DNA of 64,000 bases from Microbacterium phyllosphaerae (GTDB taxonomy: Bacteria; Actinomycetota; Actinomycetes; Actinomycetales; Microbacteriaceae): the NCBI RefSeq assembly GCF_017876435.1, contig NZ_JAGIOA010000001.1:248001-312000 (forward strand), read 5' to 3'. Numbering within the stretch: the stretch's first letter is position 1; every line of letters starts with the position of its first letter. The translations under genes and the position numbers were made by a program. This document shows positions 1 to 7,757 of the stretch, one piece after another. The notes beneath the pieces were generated by a model. The model ran no database searches and was not told the origin of the DNA. It was given only the letters and a program-made list of their open reading frames with translations.

Positions 1-1651
1 GCCGCTGATCGTGCTCCTCGCCGTCTGGCTCGTGACCAGAAGACTCACGTCGACAGCTCACGCAGTCGATCCGGCCACACGGGAGCGCAACCTCCGCTGG
101 ATGCTGGCGGCCCTCTTCGGTGCGGTCGTGCTCGCTTCGCTCGCGTTCTCCGTCTCGGCCGTCGCGGACGGCCAGGCGAACGCCTACTTCGTCACCACGA
201 CCCGAGTGTGGGAGCTGGGAGCAGGCGGACTTCTCGCGCTCGTCAGCGTCCGCCGACTGGCGTCCGTCTGGCGTGCGGTCATCGCCTACCTCGGCATCGG
301 GCTCGTGGGCTACTCAGCCTTCGTGCTGACGAACGAGACGCCGTTCCCCGGGCTCGCCGCGATCCCGGTGATCCTCGGCACCTGTGCCATCATCTTCGCC
401 GGGTCTCCCTCGACAGACGGTTCGATCGACGGACCGGGCCGGTTCGACCCGTGGACGTGGGTGTCGCGTCTGAGCGTCGTGCAGTGGATCGGTGATCGTT
501 CGTACTCGCTCTATCTGTGGCACTTCCCGGTGATCGTGCTGTGGATGATGGTCGCCGATCGCAAACCGGACTACCTGGACATCATCGCGATGTCGGTCAT
601 CTCCGTCGTCGCCGGCCATCTGAGTTACCGCTTCATCGAGCAGCCGACACGGCAGGCGGCATTCTTCCGCTCGTCGACTCGTCGGTCTCTGAGCGCCGCA
701 GGCATCGCCATGATCCTCGTCGCGCTGATGACGTTCGCCTACCCCTGGTCGACCGCCCAGGCGGCTGCCGCGGGCGACTGGGATGCGCTGGCGACCGAGT
801 CGCGCTCGCTTCCTGCCGTCGGAGCACAGGCTGTCTCCGATGACACTGTTCCGACGTTCACCACGTCTGAGGCCGCGGTGACCCCGAACCCGTTGCAGGC
901 CGATGAGGATCGAAACATCGCATTCACCGCCGACGAATGCGTGGCGGAGGGCCGCGACGTCGACACGCCGACGTGCACCGCGGGAGACACGTCCGCTGCG
1001 ACGACCATCGCCCTGGTCGGAGACTCGCATGCTCGCATGTACTCGACGGCGCTCGCCGACATGGCCGAGAAGCAGGGTTGGCTTCTGACGACGCACCTTC
1101 GCAATGCATGCCCGTTCTCGCCTGTGCCGCGCGACAGCGAGGTGCAGAAAGAGCTCAGCTGCACCGAGCCGAACGCCGAGGTGCTGGACGAGCTGCTCGC
1201 CGACCCGCCTGATCTCGTGATCACGACCTGGTCGTTCGCGGTCACCTTCTTCGACGACGATGCACCCGGTGTACCTGGCGCGGATGGCTTCGCGACGTAC
1301 TGGAACACCCTGGAGAACGCCGGCATCGAGGTCCTCGTGCTCAGGGACGTTCCACGCATGGATGAGAACATCCCCGACTGTGTGGCGGAGCACTACGACG
1401 ATCCCGACGTCTGCGCTCGTGACCGTGACGACGCCCTCCCTGGGGCTGCGCTGTTCGCCGAAGCGGTCGCCGCAGCTCCCGACGTCGCGGTCGCGGACTT
1501 CACCGACGTGTTCTGCGATGACGAGATCTGCAAGCCGGTGATCGGCAACGTCATCGCGTACTCGGATGACCACCACCTCACGGACTCGTTCGCCGTGTCG
1601 ATGATCCCCCTGCTCACCGACGCGGTGGAGGACGCCCTTCCTTCGACGTGA
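1..1651 (+). CDS. Acyltransferase-3 family protein with C-terminal SGNH domain (5' truncated)
   Basis: Membrane O-acyltransferase of the OafA/YrhL type that moves acyl groups onto surface polysaccharide or peptidoglycan. The reading frame is open to the left edge, so the start lies outside; counting from the GTG at 11 gives 546 visible residues. Hydrophobic helices fill roughly residues 1-235, including the SYSLYLWHFPVIVL segment typical of the family's last helices. A soluble, presumably extracytoplasmic domain follows. It carries the SGNH block GDSHAR near residue 337 and a block-V-like DDHHLTDSF near 519, which would supply the Ser and His of the hydrolase triad. The fusion of acyltransferase-3 to SGNH is a well-known architecture. 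The substrate cannot be told from sequence. Confidence 0.9.
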   Translation, partial: PLIVLLAVWLVTRRLTSTAHAVDPATRERNLRWMLAALFGAVVLASLAFSVSAVADGQANAYFVTTTRVWELGAGGLLALVSVRRLASVWRAVIAYLGIGLVGYSAFVLTNETPFPGLAAIPVILGTCAIIFAGSPSTDGSIDGPGRFDPWTWVSRLSVVQWIGDRSYSLYLWHFPVIVLWMMVADRKPDYLDIIAMSVISVVAGHLSYRFIEQPTRQAAFFRSSTRRSLSAAGIAMILVALMTFAYPWSTAQAAAAGDWDALATESRSLPAVGAQAVSDDTVPTFTTSEAAVTPNPLQADEDRNIAFTADECVAEGRDVDTPTCTAGDTSAATTIALVGDSHARMYSTALADMAEKQGWLLTTHLRNACPFSPVPRDSEVQKELSCTEPNAEVLDELLADPPDLVITTWSFAVTFFDDDAPGVPGADGFATYWNTLENAGIEVLVLRDVPRMDENIPDCVAEHYDDPDVCARDRDDALPGAALFAEAVAAAPDVAVADFTDVFCDDEICKPVIGNVIAYSDDHHLTDSFAVSMIPLLTDAVEDALPST

Positions 1652-1678
1652 CCTGCGAAGCGGGAGTAGCCTGACCGC

Positions 1679-2653
1679 GTGACGGTCATCATCGCTTTCC
1701 TCGCCAACATCCTCGTCGCGATCGCCAAGACCGTCGCGGCGGTGCTCACGTCGTCGGCATCGATGGTGGCGGAGGCCGCGCACTCGTGGGCGGATGCGGG
1801 GAACGAGATCTTCCTCCTCATCGCCGACCGCCGCGGTGCGCGGGAGAAGGATGAGCGGCATCCCCTCGGCTACGGTCGTGCGGCGTTCGTGTGGTCGCTG
1901 ATCGCAGCGTTCGGCATCTTCACCGCCGGGTCGATCGTGTCGATCATGCACGGTGTGCAGGAGCTGTCGGAGACGGGCCCGGTCGAGAGCCCTGCCGTCG
2001 CATACGCGGTGCTCGGTATCGCCTTCGTGCTCGAGGGCGCATCGTTCACGCAGGCGATGGTGAAGTCGCGGCGGCTCGCGCGTGAGCGCGGATCGTCGAC
2101 GTGGGACTACGTGCTCGACACCAGTGACACGACGCTCCGCGCGGTGTTCTTCGAAGACATGGCCGCTCTGATCGGTCTGGTTCTCGCCGCCGGGGCGATC
2201 GCGATGCATCAGATCACCGAGGTCGCCGCGTGGGATGCCGTGGGATCGATCCTCGTCGGCATCCTGCTCGGCGTCGTGGCGATCATCCTGATCGGACGCA
2301 ACATCGCGTTCCTCGTCGGCTCGAACGCATCGCCGGCCCTGCGCGACCGCGTCGGGCGTGCACTGCTGGGGTCGCCGCAGATCCAGCGCCTCACCTACCT
2401 GCACATCGAGTACGTCGGGCCGAACCGGCTGTTCATCGTCGCGGAGGTCGACCTGGCCGGCGACGCCCGCGAACACGATGTGGCCCGACGGCTGCGTGAG
2501 ATCGAACAGCAGATCGAGGCGCACCCCGTCGTCGAGACCGTGGTGCTGTCGCTCTCGGTCGATGACGAGGAGTCTCTCGTCTTCGGCGCAGCCGCAGGCG
2601 CACCCGCAGGCGCAGGAACCGGCACGGGCGCAGGCGCGCCTGCGCAGCCGTAG
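1679..2653 (+). CDS. Cation diffusion facilitator (CDF) family metal transporter
   Basis: Predicted proton-coupled exporter of divalent metals (Zn, Co, Fe or Mn). About six transmembrane helices lie in residues 1-205. The TM2 metal motif HSWAD (H-x3-D) is near residues 35-39, an acidic FFED pair sits in the TM5 region near 157, and a ferredoxin-like cytoplasmic domain follows at about 210-298. The start is a GTG 27 bases after the upstream stop. The last 25 residues are an Ala/Gly/Pro/Thr run encoded by gcaggc-type repeats (about 2588-2650), a low-complexity tail not needed for the family. Metal specificity is not resolved. Confidence 0.9.
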   Translation: MTVIIAFLANILVAIAKTVAAVLTSSASMVAEAAHSWADAGNEIFLLIADRRGAREKDERHPLGYGRAAFVWSLIAAFGIFTAGSIVSIMHGVQELSETGPVESPAVAYAVLGIAFVLEGASFTQAMVKSRRLARERGSSTWDYVLDTSDTTLRAVFFEDMAALIGLVLAAGAIAMHQITEVAAWDAVGSILVGILLGVVAIILIGRNIAFLVGSNASPALRDRVGRALLGSPQIQRLTYLHIEYVGPNRLFIVAEVDLAGDAREHDVARRLREIEQQIEAHPVVETVVLSLSVDDEESLVFGAAAGAPAGAGTGTGAGAPAQP

Positions 2654-2661
2654 TCGCCGCG

Positions 2662-4170
2662 TCATCCTGCGTGCGCAAGGAGAGGCGGGCTCTGCGCCTG
2701 CCTCGACTCGCGCGTTCGCCTTGATTCTCGCCCCGGCGCTGAAACGCTGAGTCTCGGGGTGCGCCACCGCTGTTCGGGGTCCCACCATCGCGGCCCCCGC
2801 ACCTGCGGGACACCCTCGTTCATCCGGATCTCCCACCCCGAAGAACCGAGAGATCGGTGATGCCACCAGCACAACGGAACACCGTTGTCCGTATGTGTCG
2901 GCCCGCCCCTCGCGTGTTCGGTGACGTGGTGAATCTCGCACCAGGACGCAGGAACGTGACACCCGGGGATAAGGCACTCCTTGTCGCGGGCGATGATCGC
3001 CCGCCGTTGGTGCACCGTGAAGATCCGGTCGGTGGTCGTGATCCCGATGATCCGCCCCTCATCGAACAGAACACGCTGGATCGTTCCCGAGCATCCGACG
3101 TGCGCGGCGACATTGAGCGGAAGTTGTCCCGCCGCCCCGCTGACGCTCGCGCGGCCCGTGCCGTTCACGAGGTCCTTCGCATCCACCGTCACGACGAGCA
3201 CCGGCCCCGCGCCCCCGAGCGTCGGCATGTCTCGGTGACGTGCGGCGATCGCCAGAGCGGCGGCGAAGGCATCGTGCCGCTTCTGCGCCGGCGTGCGGCC
3301 ATCGATCACGACACGCGGATCTGAGTTGTAGGGGTCCTCGTCGTCACCGCGCCCGTCGTCACCGCGCCCCTCGGAACCGGCTTCCTCAGCGGTGAACACC
3401 ACGCCCGGCATCGGCGGACCGTCGCCCTTGGGGTTGTTCTGCGCGTCGAGGATCGATTCCAGCTGAGCGGCCACCTCGGGCGTCAGGTATCCCTTGATCG
3501 AGCGCAATCCGTCGCGCACCCGCCCCAGGGTGATTCCCCGTCGGCGTGTGGGCTCGTCTCCGGGCTCGTCTCCGTCGGGGTCGAGCAGCGCGACCAAGGT
3601 CTCGGCAAGCAGCTTCAGTTCTTCGAGAGTGGGCGCCGGCCCCTGGACCTCGGCATCAGGGCCGCCCTCAGGATCGGGTCTGATGCCCCGCGCCGCCCGG
3701 GCCAGGCACATGTCGGCGTCGAGCCGGTCGTCGACGCTGATGCGATGCGACACCTTCTCGATCGGGTCGGTCGCCGCGAGCATCCCCGCAACCCCGATCG
3801 CACCGTCGAGCATCGCCTCTCGTAGAGCCGGCCACCGCGCGGGCAGCCGGTCTCCGGAGACCAGGTTCACATCGCGTCGAACGAGGTCGACGACCTTACC
3901 CACACGCGTCGCCCCGCGCACATCTGTCAGCAGGGTGCGCTGGAGCAGCTCGTTCTGTGTGCGGCAGCCCGTGGAGTGCGGGAAGTCCACCGCGTCCCCC
4001 GATGCGATCGTCTCGACCACCACAGCTTCGACCCGCCGGAAGGCAGCGCCCGCGGCCTGCAGTACCTCGACCCGTTCATCATCGGTCAACCCGGCGAGCG
4101 CGTCGTCGGACAGCACCCGATCGAGGTCGGCGACGACCTGATCGATGAGGGTGCGAGTGCGGGATGACAT
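2662..4170 (-). CDS. DUF222 / HNH endonuclease domain protein (13E12-type)
   Basis: Belongs to the actinobacterial DUF222-HNH family, often present in many copies per genome. The N-terminal two thirds (about residues 10-340) is helical DUF222. The HNH nuclease motif is near residues 390-438: a Cys pair in ECLIPGC, the core EIHHV, an Asn in THTDN and a closing WWHH. All expected HNH residues are present, so a nicking or cleaving activity is plausible, but the biological role of the family is unproven. I chose the ATG at 4170; a TTG twelve bases upstream (4182) is possible. The C-terminal 60 residues after HNH are Arg-rich and poorly conserved in style. It is convergent with the metal transporter, with an 8-base gap. 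Confidence 0.85.
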   Translation of the reverse strand: MSSRTRTLIDQVVADLDRVLSDDALAGLTDDERVEVLQAAGAAFRRVEAVVVETIASGDAVDFPHSTGCRTQNELLQRTLLTDVRGATRVGKVVDLVRRDVNLVSGDRLPARWPALREAMLDGAIGVAGMLAATDPIEKVSHRISVDDRLDADMCLARAARGIRPDPEGGPDAEVQGPAPTLEELKLLAETLVALLDPDGDEPGDEPTRRRGITLGRVRDGLRSIKGYLTPEVAAQLESILDAQNNPKGDGPPMPGVVFTAEEAGSEGRGDDGRGDDEDPYNSDPRVVIDGRTPAQKRHDAFAAALAIAARHRDMPTLGGAGPVLVVTVDAKDLVNGTGRASVSGAAGQLPLNVAAHVGCSGTIQRVLFDEGRIIGITTTDRIFTVHQRRAIIARDKECLIPGCHVPASWCEIHHVTEHARGGPTHTDNGVPLCWWHHRSLGSSGWEIRMNEGVPQVRGPRWWDPEQRWRTPRLSVSAPGRESRRTRESRQAQSPPLLAHAG

Positions 4171-4242
4171 GCCTCCATCCAACTGGTGGCCACCGACATT
4201 CGAACCGCGATCTCAGGCACTTTTCGACCAGATCAGAAGCAT

Positions 4243-4273
4243 ATTCCGGAACTACGGATCAGCGTTCCGGAAT
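4243..4273. promoter_or_regulatory. Inverted repeat made of two TTCCGGAA palindromes upstream of the DUF222-HNH gene
   Basis: ATTCCGGAAC (4243-4252) and GTTCCGGAAT (4264-4273) are exact reverse complements separated by 11 bases, and each arm contains the 8-base palindrome TTCCGGAA. The element lies in the 153-base gap between the DUF222-HNH start and the 3' end of the MarR gene. The spacing (21 bases centre to centre, two helical turns) suits two dimers on one DNA face. A candidate operator by position; the binding protein is unknown. Confidence 0.5.
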
Positions 4274-4323
4274 GCCGATCGCGAACTCCGCCGCGGCCAC
4301 CACCGACCGCAACGATCGACCGC

Positions 4324-4893
4324 TCAGCTCTCCCAGTTGTCGGCGAGCTTGTTCAGCAGCGCCGCGAGCTGCTCGCGCTCTTCATCGGTGAAGGCAGCCA
4401 GCGCCTTGCCGAGGGCTTCGCGCCGCTCGCCCCGCATGCCGCGCGCGACCTTGCGGCCCTCATCGGTCAGCGCGATGCGCGTGCGTCGAGCGTCATCCGG
4501 ATCCGCCTCGCGACGCACGAATCCGTGCGCGACACCCTGCTGCACGAGCCGTGATGCACGAGGCTGATCGACGCCGATCGCCGCGCCGAGATCGCTCACA
4601 CTCAGGGGCGTGGATGCCGCGGCGAGTGCTTCGAGCATCCGCATCCGTGCCGGTCCCCCGAATCGTCCGGACGGGTCATTCATCCACGGCGGCATTCCGG
4701 GCATCCCCGATCGCCCCGGATGCCCGTGCCCATGACCGCCCTGCTCGAAGTGATCCGGATGCGGGCCACCATGCCAGCCATGGGGCCCGCCCATCCCGCG
4801 GGGCCCGCGACCACGCTCGCCCGGACGGCGTCCGCGCAGACGGGACAGGGCGCGGGCGATGGCGTCGGCGGGGTCGTTCTGTTCGGCACTCAC
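4324..4893 (-). CDS. MarR family transcriptional regulator with Gly/His-rich N-terminus
   Basis: A 189-residue DNA-binding regulator. Residues about 20-70 are rich in Gly, His, Pro and Arg (GHGHPG, GGPHGWHGGPH). The winged-helix domain follows: ARMRMLEALAAASTPLSVSDLGAAIGVDQPRASRLVQQ (recognition helix about 108-122), then the wing with the MarR hallmark DPDDARRTRIALTDEGR. A C-terminal helix closes the dimer region. The start is GTG. It is divergent from the GFG-repeat winged-helix gene, and the shared 105-base gap holds a perfect 9-bp inverted repeat. Autoregulation and control of the neighbour are inferred. The His-rich segment could bind metal, but nothing in the sequence proves it. Confidence 0.88.
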   Translation of the reverse strand: MSAEQNDPADAIARALSRLRGRRPGERGRGPRGMGGPHGWHGGPHPDHFEQGGHGHGHPGRSGMPGMPPWMNDPSGRFGGPARMRMLEALAAASTPLSVSDLGAAIGVDQPRASRLVQQGVAHGFVRREADPDDARRTRIALTDEGRKVARGMRGERREALGKALAAFTDEEREQLAALLNKLADNWES

Positions 4894-4914
4894 CCGTCGA
4901 TTTTACATGCGACT

Positions 4915-4939
4915 TGACATGCATCCACACTGCATGTCA
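4915..4939. promoter_or_regulatory. MarR-type operator between divergent regulators
   Basis: TGACATGCA (4915-4923) and TGCATGTCA (4931-4939) form a perfect 9-bp inverted repeat with a 7-base spacer. Further half-sites of the same word surround it: ACATGC at 4905-4910, ATGCAT near 4951 and ACATGC near 4967. The gap is far more AT-rich than its surroundings. MarR dimers typically bind such palindromes over divergent promoters. Confidence 0.65.
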
Positions 4940-4998
4940 CACTACATATACATGCATAGTGACAAGCACATGCTCCATGACATCTAAGGAATCACCTC

Positions 4999-5856
4999 AT
5001 GAACACCTCTGACACTCAGAACACAGACAACACCTCCCGTCCGTTCGGCTTCTGGATCAAGGCGGTCGACCGCCTGATGGCCGCCGAGTTCTCCTCGGCC
5101 TTCGAGGGCGAGCACGCGAGCCGCCGCGACTGGCGGATCCTCAACGTGATCGACGGCACGGCACCTGCGCGCCGACCGCTGAGCGCCCACAAGCTGCACG
5201 ACCTCGTCGAGCGCGGATGGGTCGTCGCCGACGGCGACGGCTGGACGCTCACCGACGAAGGCCGCTCGGCCAAGGAACGCCTCAGCGGCATCGTCGACGG
5301 CATCCGCGCCAAGGTCACCGACGCCGTCTCACCTGAAGACCTGGAGACGACACTCGCCTCGCTCGAGCAGATCGCCCGCGCATTCGGATGGGACGAAGAG
5401 ACCCCTCTTCCCCGCGGACGCGGCCGTCGTCACGGCTTCGGACCTCGCGGTTTCGGACGCGGCTTCGGCCCCGACTACGGCTTCGGTCCGGGCTTCGGCC
5501 CGGGCTTCGGCCCCGGTCGCGGCTTCGGTCGCCGCCACGGTCACCCCTTCGGACGCGGACGCGACGCCGATTCGGGCTTCGGTCCGGGGCACGAGCACGG
5601 TCGTGAGCACGGTGCGGATGCCGAGTTCGGCGCCGACTCCGACTTCGCGGACCGCGCGTGCGCGCACCGCGGACACCGCGGGCACGACCGCTTCGCCGAC
5701 GAGCACGGCGACCACCACGGCTTCGGCCCTGGTCACCGCTTCGGACGTGGCCGCGACTTCGGTCATGGCCACGGCGATCACCGCGCCGCCCGCGTGGCGC
5801 AGCACGCCTACGAGCGCGGCTTCGACGCCGGGTTCTCCCGCGGTCGCGACGCCTGA
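4999..5856 (+). CDS. Winged-helix protein with long Gly-Phe-Gly/His/Arg low-complexity tail
   Basis: Residues about 10-110 look like a degenerate MarR/PadR winged helix (SRRDWRILNVIDG, LHDLVERGWVVADGDGWTLTDEGRSAKERL). Residues about 115-130 form a short acidic helix. From about 133 to 275 the protein is low complexity: repeated RGFGRGFGPDYGFGPG-like motifs, then GHEHGREHG and HRFGRGRDFGHGHGDH His-rich stretches, ending in an AYERGFDAGFSRGRDA helix. A good start context (AAGGAATCACCTC before ATG) and a strong terminator after the stop frame the gene. Related PadR/MarR proteins with GFG tails occur in this bacterial family, but the tail's role is unknown. It pairs with the divergent Gly/His-rich MarR gene. 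Confidence 0.75.
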   Translation: MNTSDTQNTDNTSRPFGFWIKAVDRLMAAEFSSAFEGEHASRRDWRILNVIDGTAPARRPLSAHKLHDLVERGWVVADGDGWTLTDEGRSAKERLSGIVDGIRAKVTDAVSPEDLETTLASLEQIARAFGWDEETPLPRGRGRRHGFGPRGFGRGFGPDYGFGPGFGPGFGPGRGFGRRHGHPFGRGRDADSGFGPGHEHGREHGADAEFGADSDFADRACAHRGHRGHDRFADEHGDHHGFGPGHRFGRGRDFGHGHGDHRAARVAQHAYERGFDAGFSRGRDA

Positions 5857-5875
5857 CGGCCTCCGCTCCGTACGA

Positions 5876-5911
5876 ACGCCCCGTCTGACTTCGGTCAGGC
5901 GGGGCGTTTTT
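5876..5911 (+). terminator. Rho-independent terminator after the GFG-repeat gene
   Basis: A 14-bp stem (5876-5889 with 5894-5907, one T-G wobble), a TTCG tetraloop and a T-run (5907-5911) lie 20 bases after the stop codon. It is the clearest intrinsic terminator in the window. Confidence 0.93.
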
Positions 5912-6079
5912 GCGTCGTCACCAGGATGGCGCAGTCGCCCCTGAGGCTCGGATGCTGACCGCGACATGCGCCGACGGCCGCCCCGGAGCTCACATGCAGC
6001 CTCCCAGAACAGGACGACAGCCCCAGCTCAGGAGACACTGCTGCAAGTCATCCTGCCCTCGAGCTGTTCTCCTGATCTC

Positions 6080-6138
6080 AGCGGGAACCAGCGGGAACCA
6101 GCGAGAACTCAGCGGGAATCACCCAGCGAGAATCACCC
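6080..6138. repeat. Five iterated AGCGRGAA elements in an intergenic gap
   Basis: AGCGGGAACC at 6080 and 6090, AGCGAGAACT at 6100, AGCGGGAATC at 6111 and AGCGAGAATC at 6125 give five copies with spacings of 10, 10, 11 and 14 bases. They sit in the 233-base stretch between the terminator ending at 5911 and the 3' end of the DUF2283 gene. I see no gene in this stretch. Confidence 0.7.
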
Positions 6139-6144
6139 GCGTCA

Positions 6145-6363
6145 CTACTGACCCCGAATGTCCTCCGGCCGGAGCAGCACGGATGCGCCGAGCACCTCGA
6201 TCCCGAGCAGGTGACCGTCGCGATCGAAGTCGAGGATCAGCTCACCGGTCATGCCGTCGGGCAGCTCCACGGACACCTGCCGCACCGCCTCGCCGGGCCG
6301 GATCGGTCGCCCGATCGTGGCGTAGGCCGCATCGACCTCGGGGTCGTACCTCAGGTCGCCCAC
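6145..6363 (-). CDS. DUF2283 domain protein
   Basis: A small soluble protein of the DUF2283 family: YDPEVDAAYATIG near the N-terminus and LDFDRDGHLLGIEVLGAS in the second half match the family pattern (a beta-hairpin repeat protein of unknown function). I chose the GTG at 6363 because it falls one base after the TGA of the upstream gene, implying coupling, and because family members begin just before the YDP motif; an in-frame start at 6414 would overlap the upstream gene by 50 bases. Last gene of the dcd-headed group. Confidence 0.7.
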   Translation of the reverse strand: MGDLRYDPEVDAAYATIGRPIRPGEAVRQVSVELPDGMTGELILDFDRDGHLLGIEVLGASVLLRPEDIRGQ

Positions 6364-6364
6364 G

Positions 6365-6838
6365 TCAACTGGTCCAGGATGCCGCGGCGCCTGCGACAGA
6401 GAAAGAATCGACACCCGACATCCCGAACGTCGTGACGCCGAGGTAGATCGCGCCGATGATCGCCGCGGCGAGGAGCAGCAGCAGGAACGCGAAGATCACG
6501 AAGGTCAGTGCGCGGTATCCGCCGGAGGTCGGCACCTCGGGGGCGACCGAGGGCTGAGCCCAGTCATCGGCGACCGGGGCAGGCTGATCGCCCTCGAGGA
6601 TGGCCGGCTTCGGCCGCGAACGGCGAGTGGCAGGAAGCATCGCCTCAGGCGGAGGAGGCGGAATCACGACATCCGGAACCGACGACTCAGGCGGAGGAGG
6701 CGGGATCACGACATCCGGCACCGACGACTCGGGCGGAGGCGGCGGGATCGTCGCGTCCGGAACCGCCGTCGCGAGCGGAGGCGGCGGGATGACAGCATCC
6801 TCCGACGGGTCGTACGGATCTCTGCTGTCACCGCTCAT
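6365..6838 (-). CDS. Proline-rich single-pass membrane protein with VIPPPPP repeats
   Basis: A 157-residue protein. Residues about 15-72 contain four to five runs of five prolines within a 14-residue repeat (ESSVPDVVIPPPPP). Residues about 107-130 are a strong transmembrane helix (ALTFVIFAFLLLLLAAAIIG), followed by a short outside tail. Pro-rich cytoplasmic N-terminus plus one helix is common for actinobacterial proteins that dock to other proteins near the envelope; I do not recognise a specific function. It begins one base after the dcd stop and ends one base before the DUF2283 start, so the three genes are probably co-transcribed. Confidence 0.75.
   Translation of the reverse strand: MSGDSRDPYDPSEDAVIPPPPLATAVPDATIPPPPPESSVPDVVIPPPPPESSVPDVVIPPPPPEAMLPATRRSRPKPAILEGDQPAPVADDWAQPSVAPEVPTSGGYRALTFVIFAFLLLLLAAAIIGAIYLGVTTFGMSGVDSFSVAGAAASWTS
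6645..6770 (-). repeat. 42-bp tandem repeat inside the proline-rich gene
   Basis: Three consecutive 42-bp units (starting 6645, 6687 and 6729) encode the 14-residue ESSVPDVVIPPPPP repeat. Units 1 and 2 differ by only two bases; unit 3 is more diverged. The high DNA identity suggests recent duplication and possible length variation between strains. Confidence 0.85.
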
Positions 6839-6839
6839 G

Positions 6840-7445
6840 TCAGCCCCCTACGGCTCCGACGTCGGTCGTGCCGACGTCGGTCTTGTGGAAGTTCTGGAAC
6901 GACCGGGATGCCGTCGGCCCGCGCTGCCCCTGGTAGCGGTTGCCGTAGGGGCCGGAGCCGTACGGGTTCTCGGCCGGGGAGGTCAGACGGAAGAAGCACA
7001 GCTGACCGATCTTCATGCCGGGCCACAGCTTGATCGGCAGCGTCGCGACGTTCGCCAGCTCGAGTGTGACGTGCCCCGTGAAACCGGGGTCGATGAACCC
7101 GGCGGTCGAGTGCGTGATGAGACCGAGGCGACCCAGCGACGACTTGCCCTCGAGCCGCGCCGCGATGTCATCCGCCAGCGAGACCTGCTCGAACGTCGCG
7201 CCGAGCGCGAACTCGCCGGGGTGCAGGATGAACGGCTCATCGGGGTCGACCTCGATCAGGCGGGTGAGCTCGGGCTGATCGACCGACGGGTCGATGAACG
7301 GGTACTTGTGGTTGTCGAAGAGACGGAAGTAGCGGTCCAGGCGCACGTCGATGCTCGACGGCTGGATCATCTCCGGCTCGTGCGGGTCCAGGCCGATGTG
7401 GCCGGATGCGAGTTCTGCTCTGATGTCGCGGTCGCTGAGAAGCAC
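6840..7445 (-). CDS. dcd: dCTP deaminase (probably bifunctional dCTP deaminase/dUTPase type)
   Basis: Converts dCTP to dUTP; many actinobacterial members also hydrolyse dUTP to dUMP. The 201-residue length fits. Hallmarks are present: [10 protein letters not shown] near 28-37, [11 protein letters not shown] near 99-109, [13 protein letters not shown] near 111-123 with the catalytic Glu in TLELAN about 127-130, and the C-terminal [13 protein letters not shown] segment that closes the active site. The start ATG at 7445 opens directly with MLLSDRDI, as usual for the family. It heads a minus-strand group with the proline-rich and DUF2283 genes. Confidence 0.96.
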   Translation of the reverse strand: MLLSDRDIRAELASGHIGLDPHEPEMIQPSSIDVRLDRYFRLFDNHKYPFIDPSVDQPELTRLIEVDPDEPFILHPGEFALGATFEQVSLADDIAARLEGKSSLGRLGLITHSTAGFIDPGFTGHVTLELANVATLPIKLWPGMKIGQLCFFRLTSPAENPYGSGPYGNRYQGQRGPTASRSFQNFHKTDVGTTDVGAVGG

Positions 7446-7479
7446 GGCCCCAGCCTAGTTGCCACACGCCGCCGACACT

Positions 7480-7508
7480 TTGGCCATGACGGATCAGGCG
7501 GGTAGGCT
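7480..7508 (+). promoter_or_regulatory. Predicted sigma-70-type promoter of tRNA-Gly
   Basis: TTGGCC (7480-7485) and TAGGCT (7503-7508) are separated by 17 bases and lie about 30 bases before the mature tRNA 5' end. This fits actinobacterial housekeeping promoters. Confidence 0.6.
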
Positions 7509-7538
7509 TGCGTTCACCCGCTCCTCGGATGCAGGTAC

Positions 7539-7612
7539 GGGGCTGTAGTTCAATGGCAGAACTTCTGCTTCCCAAGCAGATAGCGCGGGTTCGATTCCCG
7601 TCAGCCCCTCCA
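7539..7612 (+). tRNA. tRNA-Gly (anticodon CCC)
   Basis: The seven-base acceptor stem 7539-7545 pairs perfectly with 7602-7608. The anticodon stem 7564-7568 pairs with 7576-7580 around the loop TTCCCAA, giving anticodon CCC at 7571-7573. The T-arm GCGGGTTCGATTCCCGT is canonical. Discriminator T is followed by a genome-encoded CCA (7610-7612). No integrase or attachment-site duplicate is seen beside it. Confidence 0.97.
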
Positions 7613-7757
7613 CATCACCAACTCCACGGTCGCCTTTTCCCGGGCAGCAGCCCCGTTCCTCACGAAGGCTGATCTGCCAGATCCATCCCATCCGAATCGT
7701 CACCGGCTCCGAACACCGGATGATGGGCCCGTTTCCGCGCGCCCGAGAGGAGCCACG

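Noticed and set aside
2588..2650. gcaggc repeats at the CDF 3' end as a regulatory repeat
   Set aside because: They are inside the coding frame and give an Ala/Gly/Thr tail; no signal beyond coding low complexity.
314..2977. Very long open frame (about 887 codons) on the minus strand opposite the acyltransferase and CDF genes
   Set aside because: It is an Arg/Asp/His-rich shadow created by high GC; the plus-strand frames have clear domains and starts.
7539..7612. tRNA-Gly as an integration site for a genomic island
   Set aside because: No integrase, no direct repeat of its 3' end and no change in composition downstream were seen.
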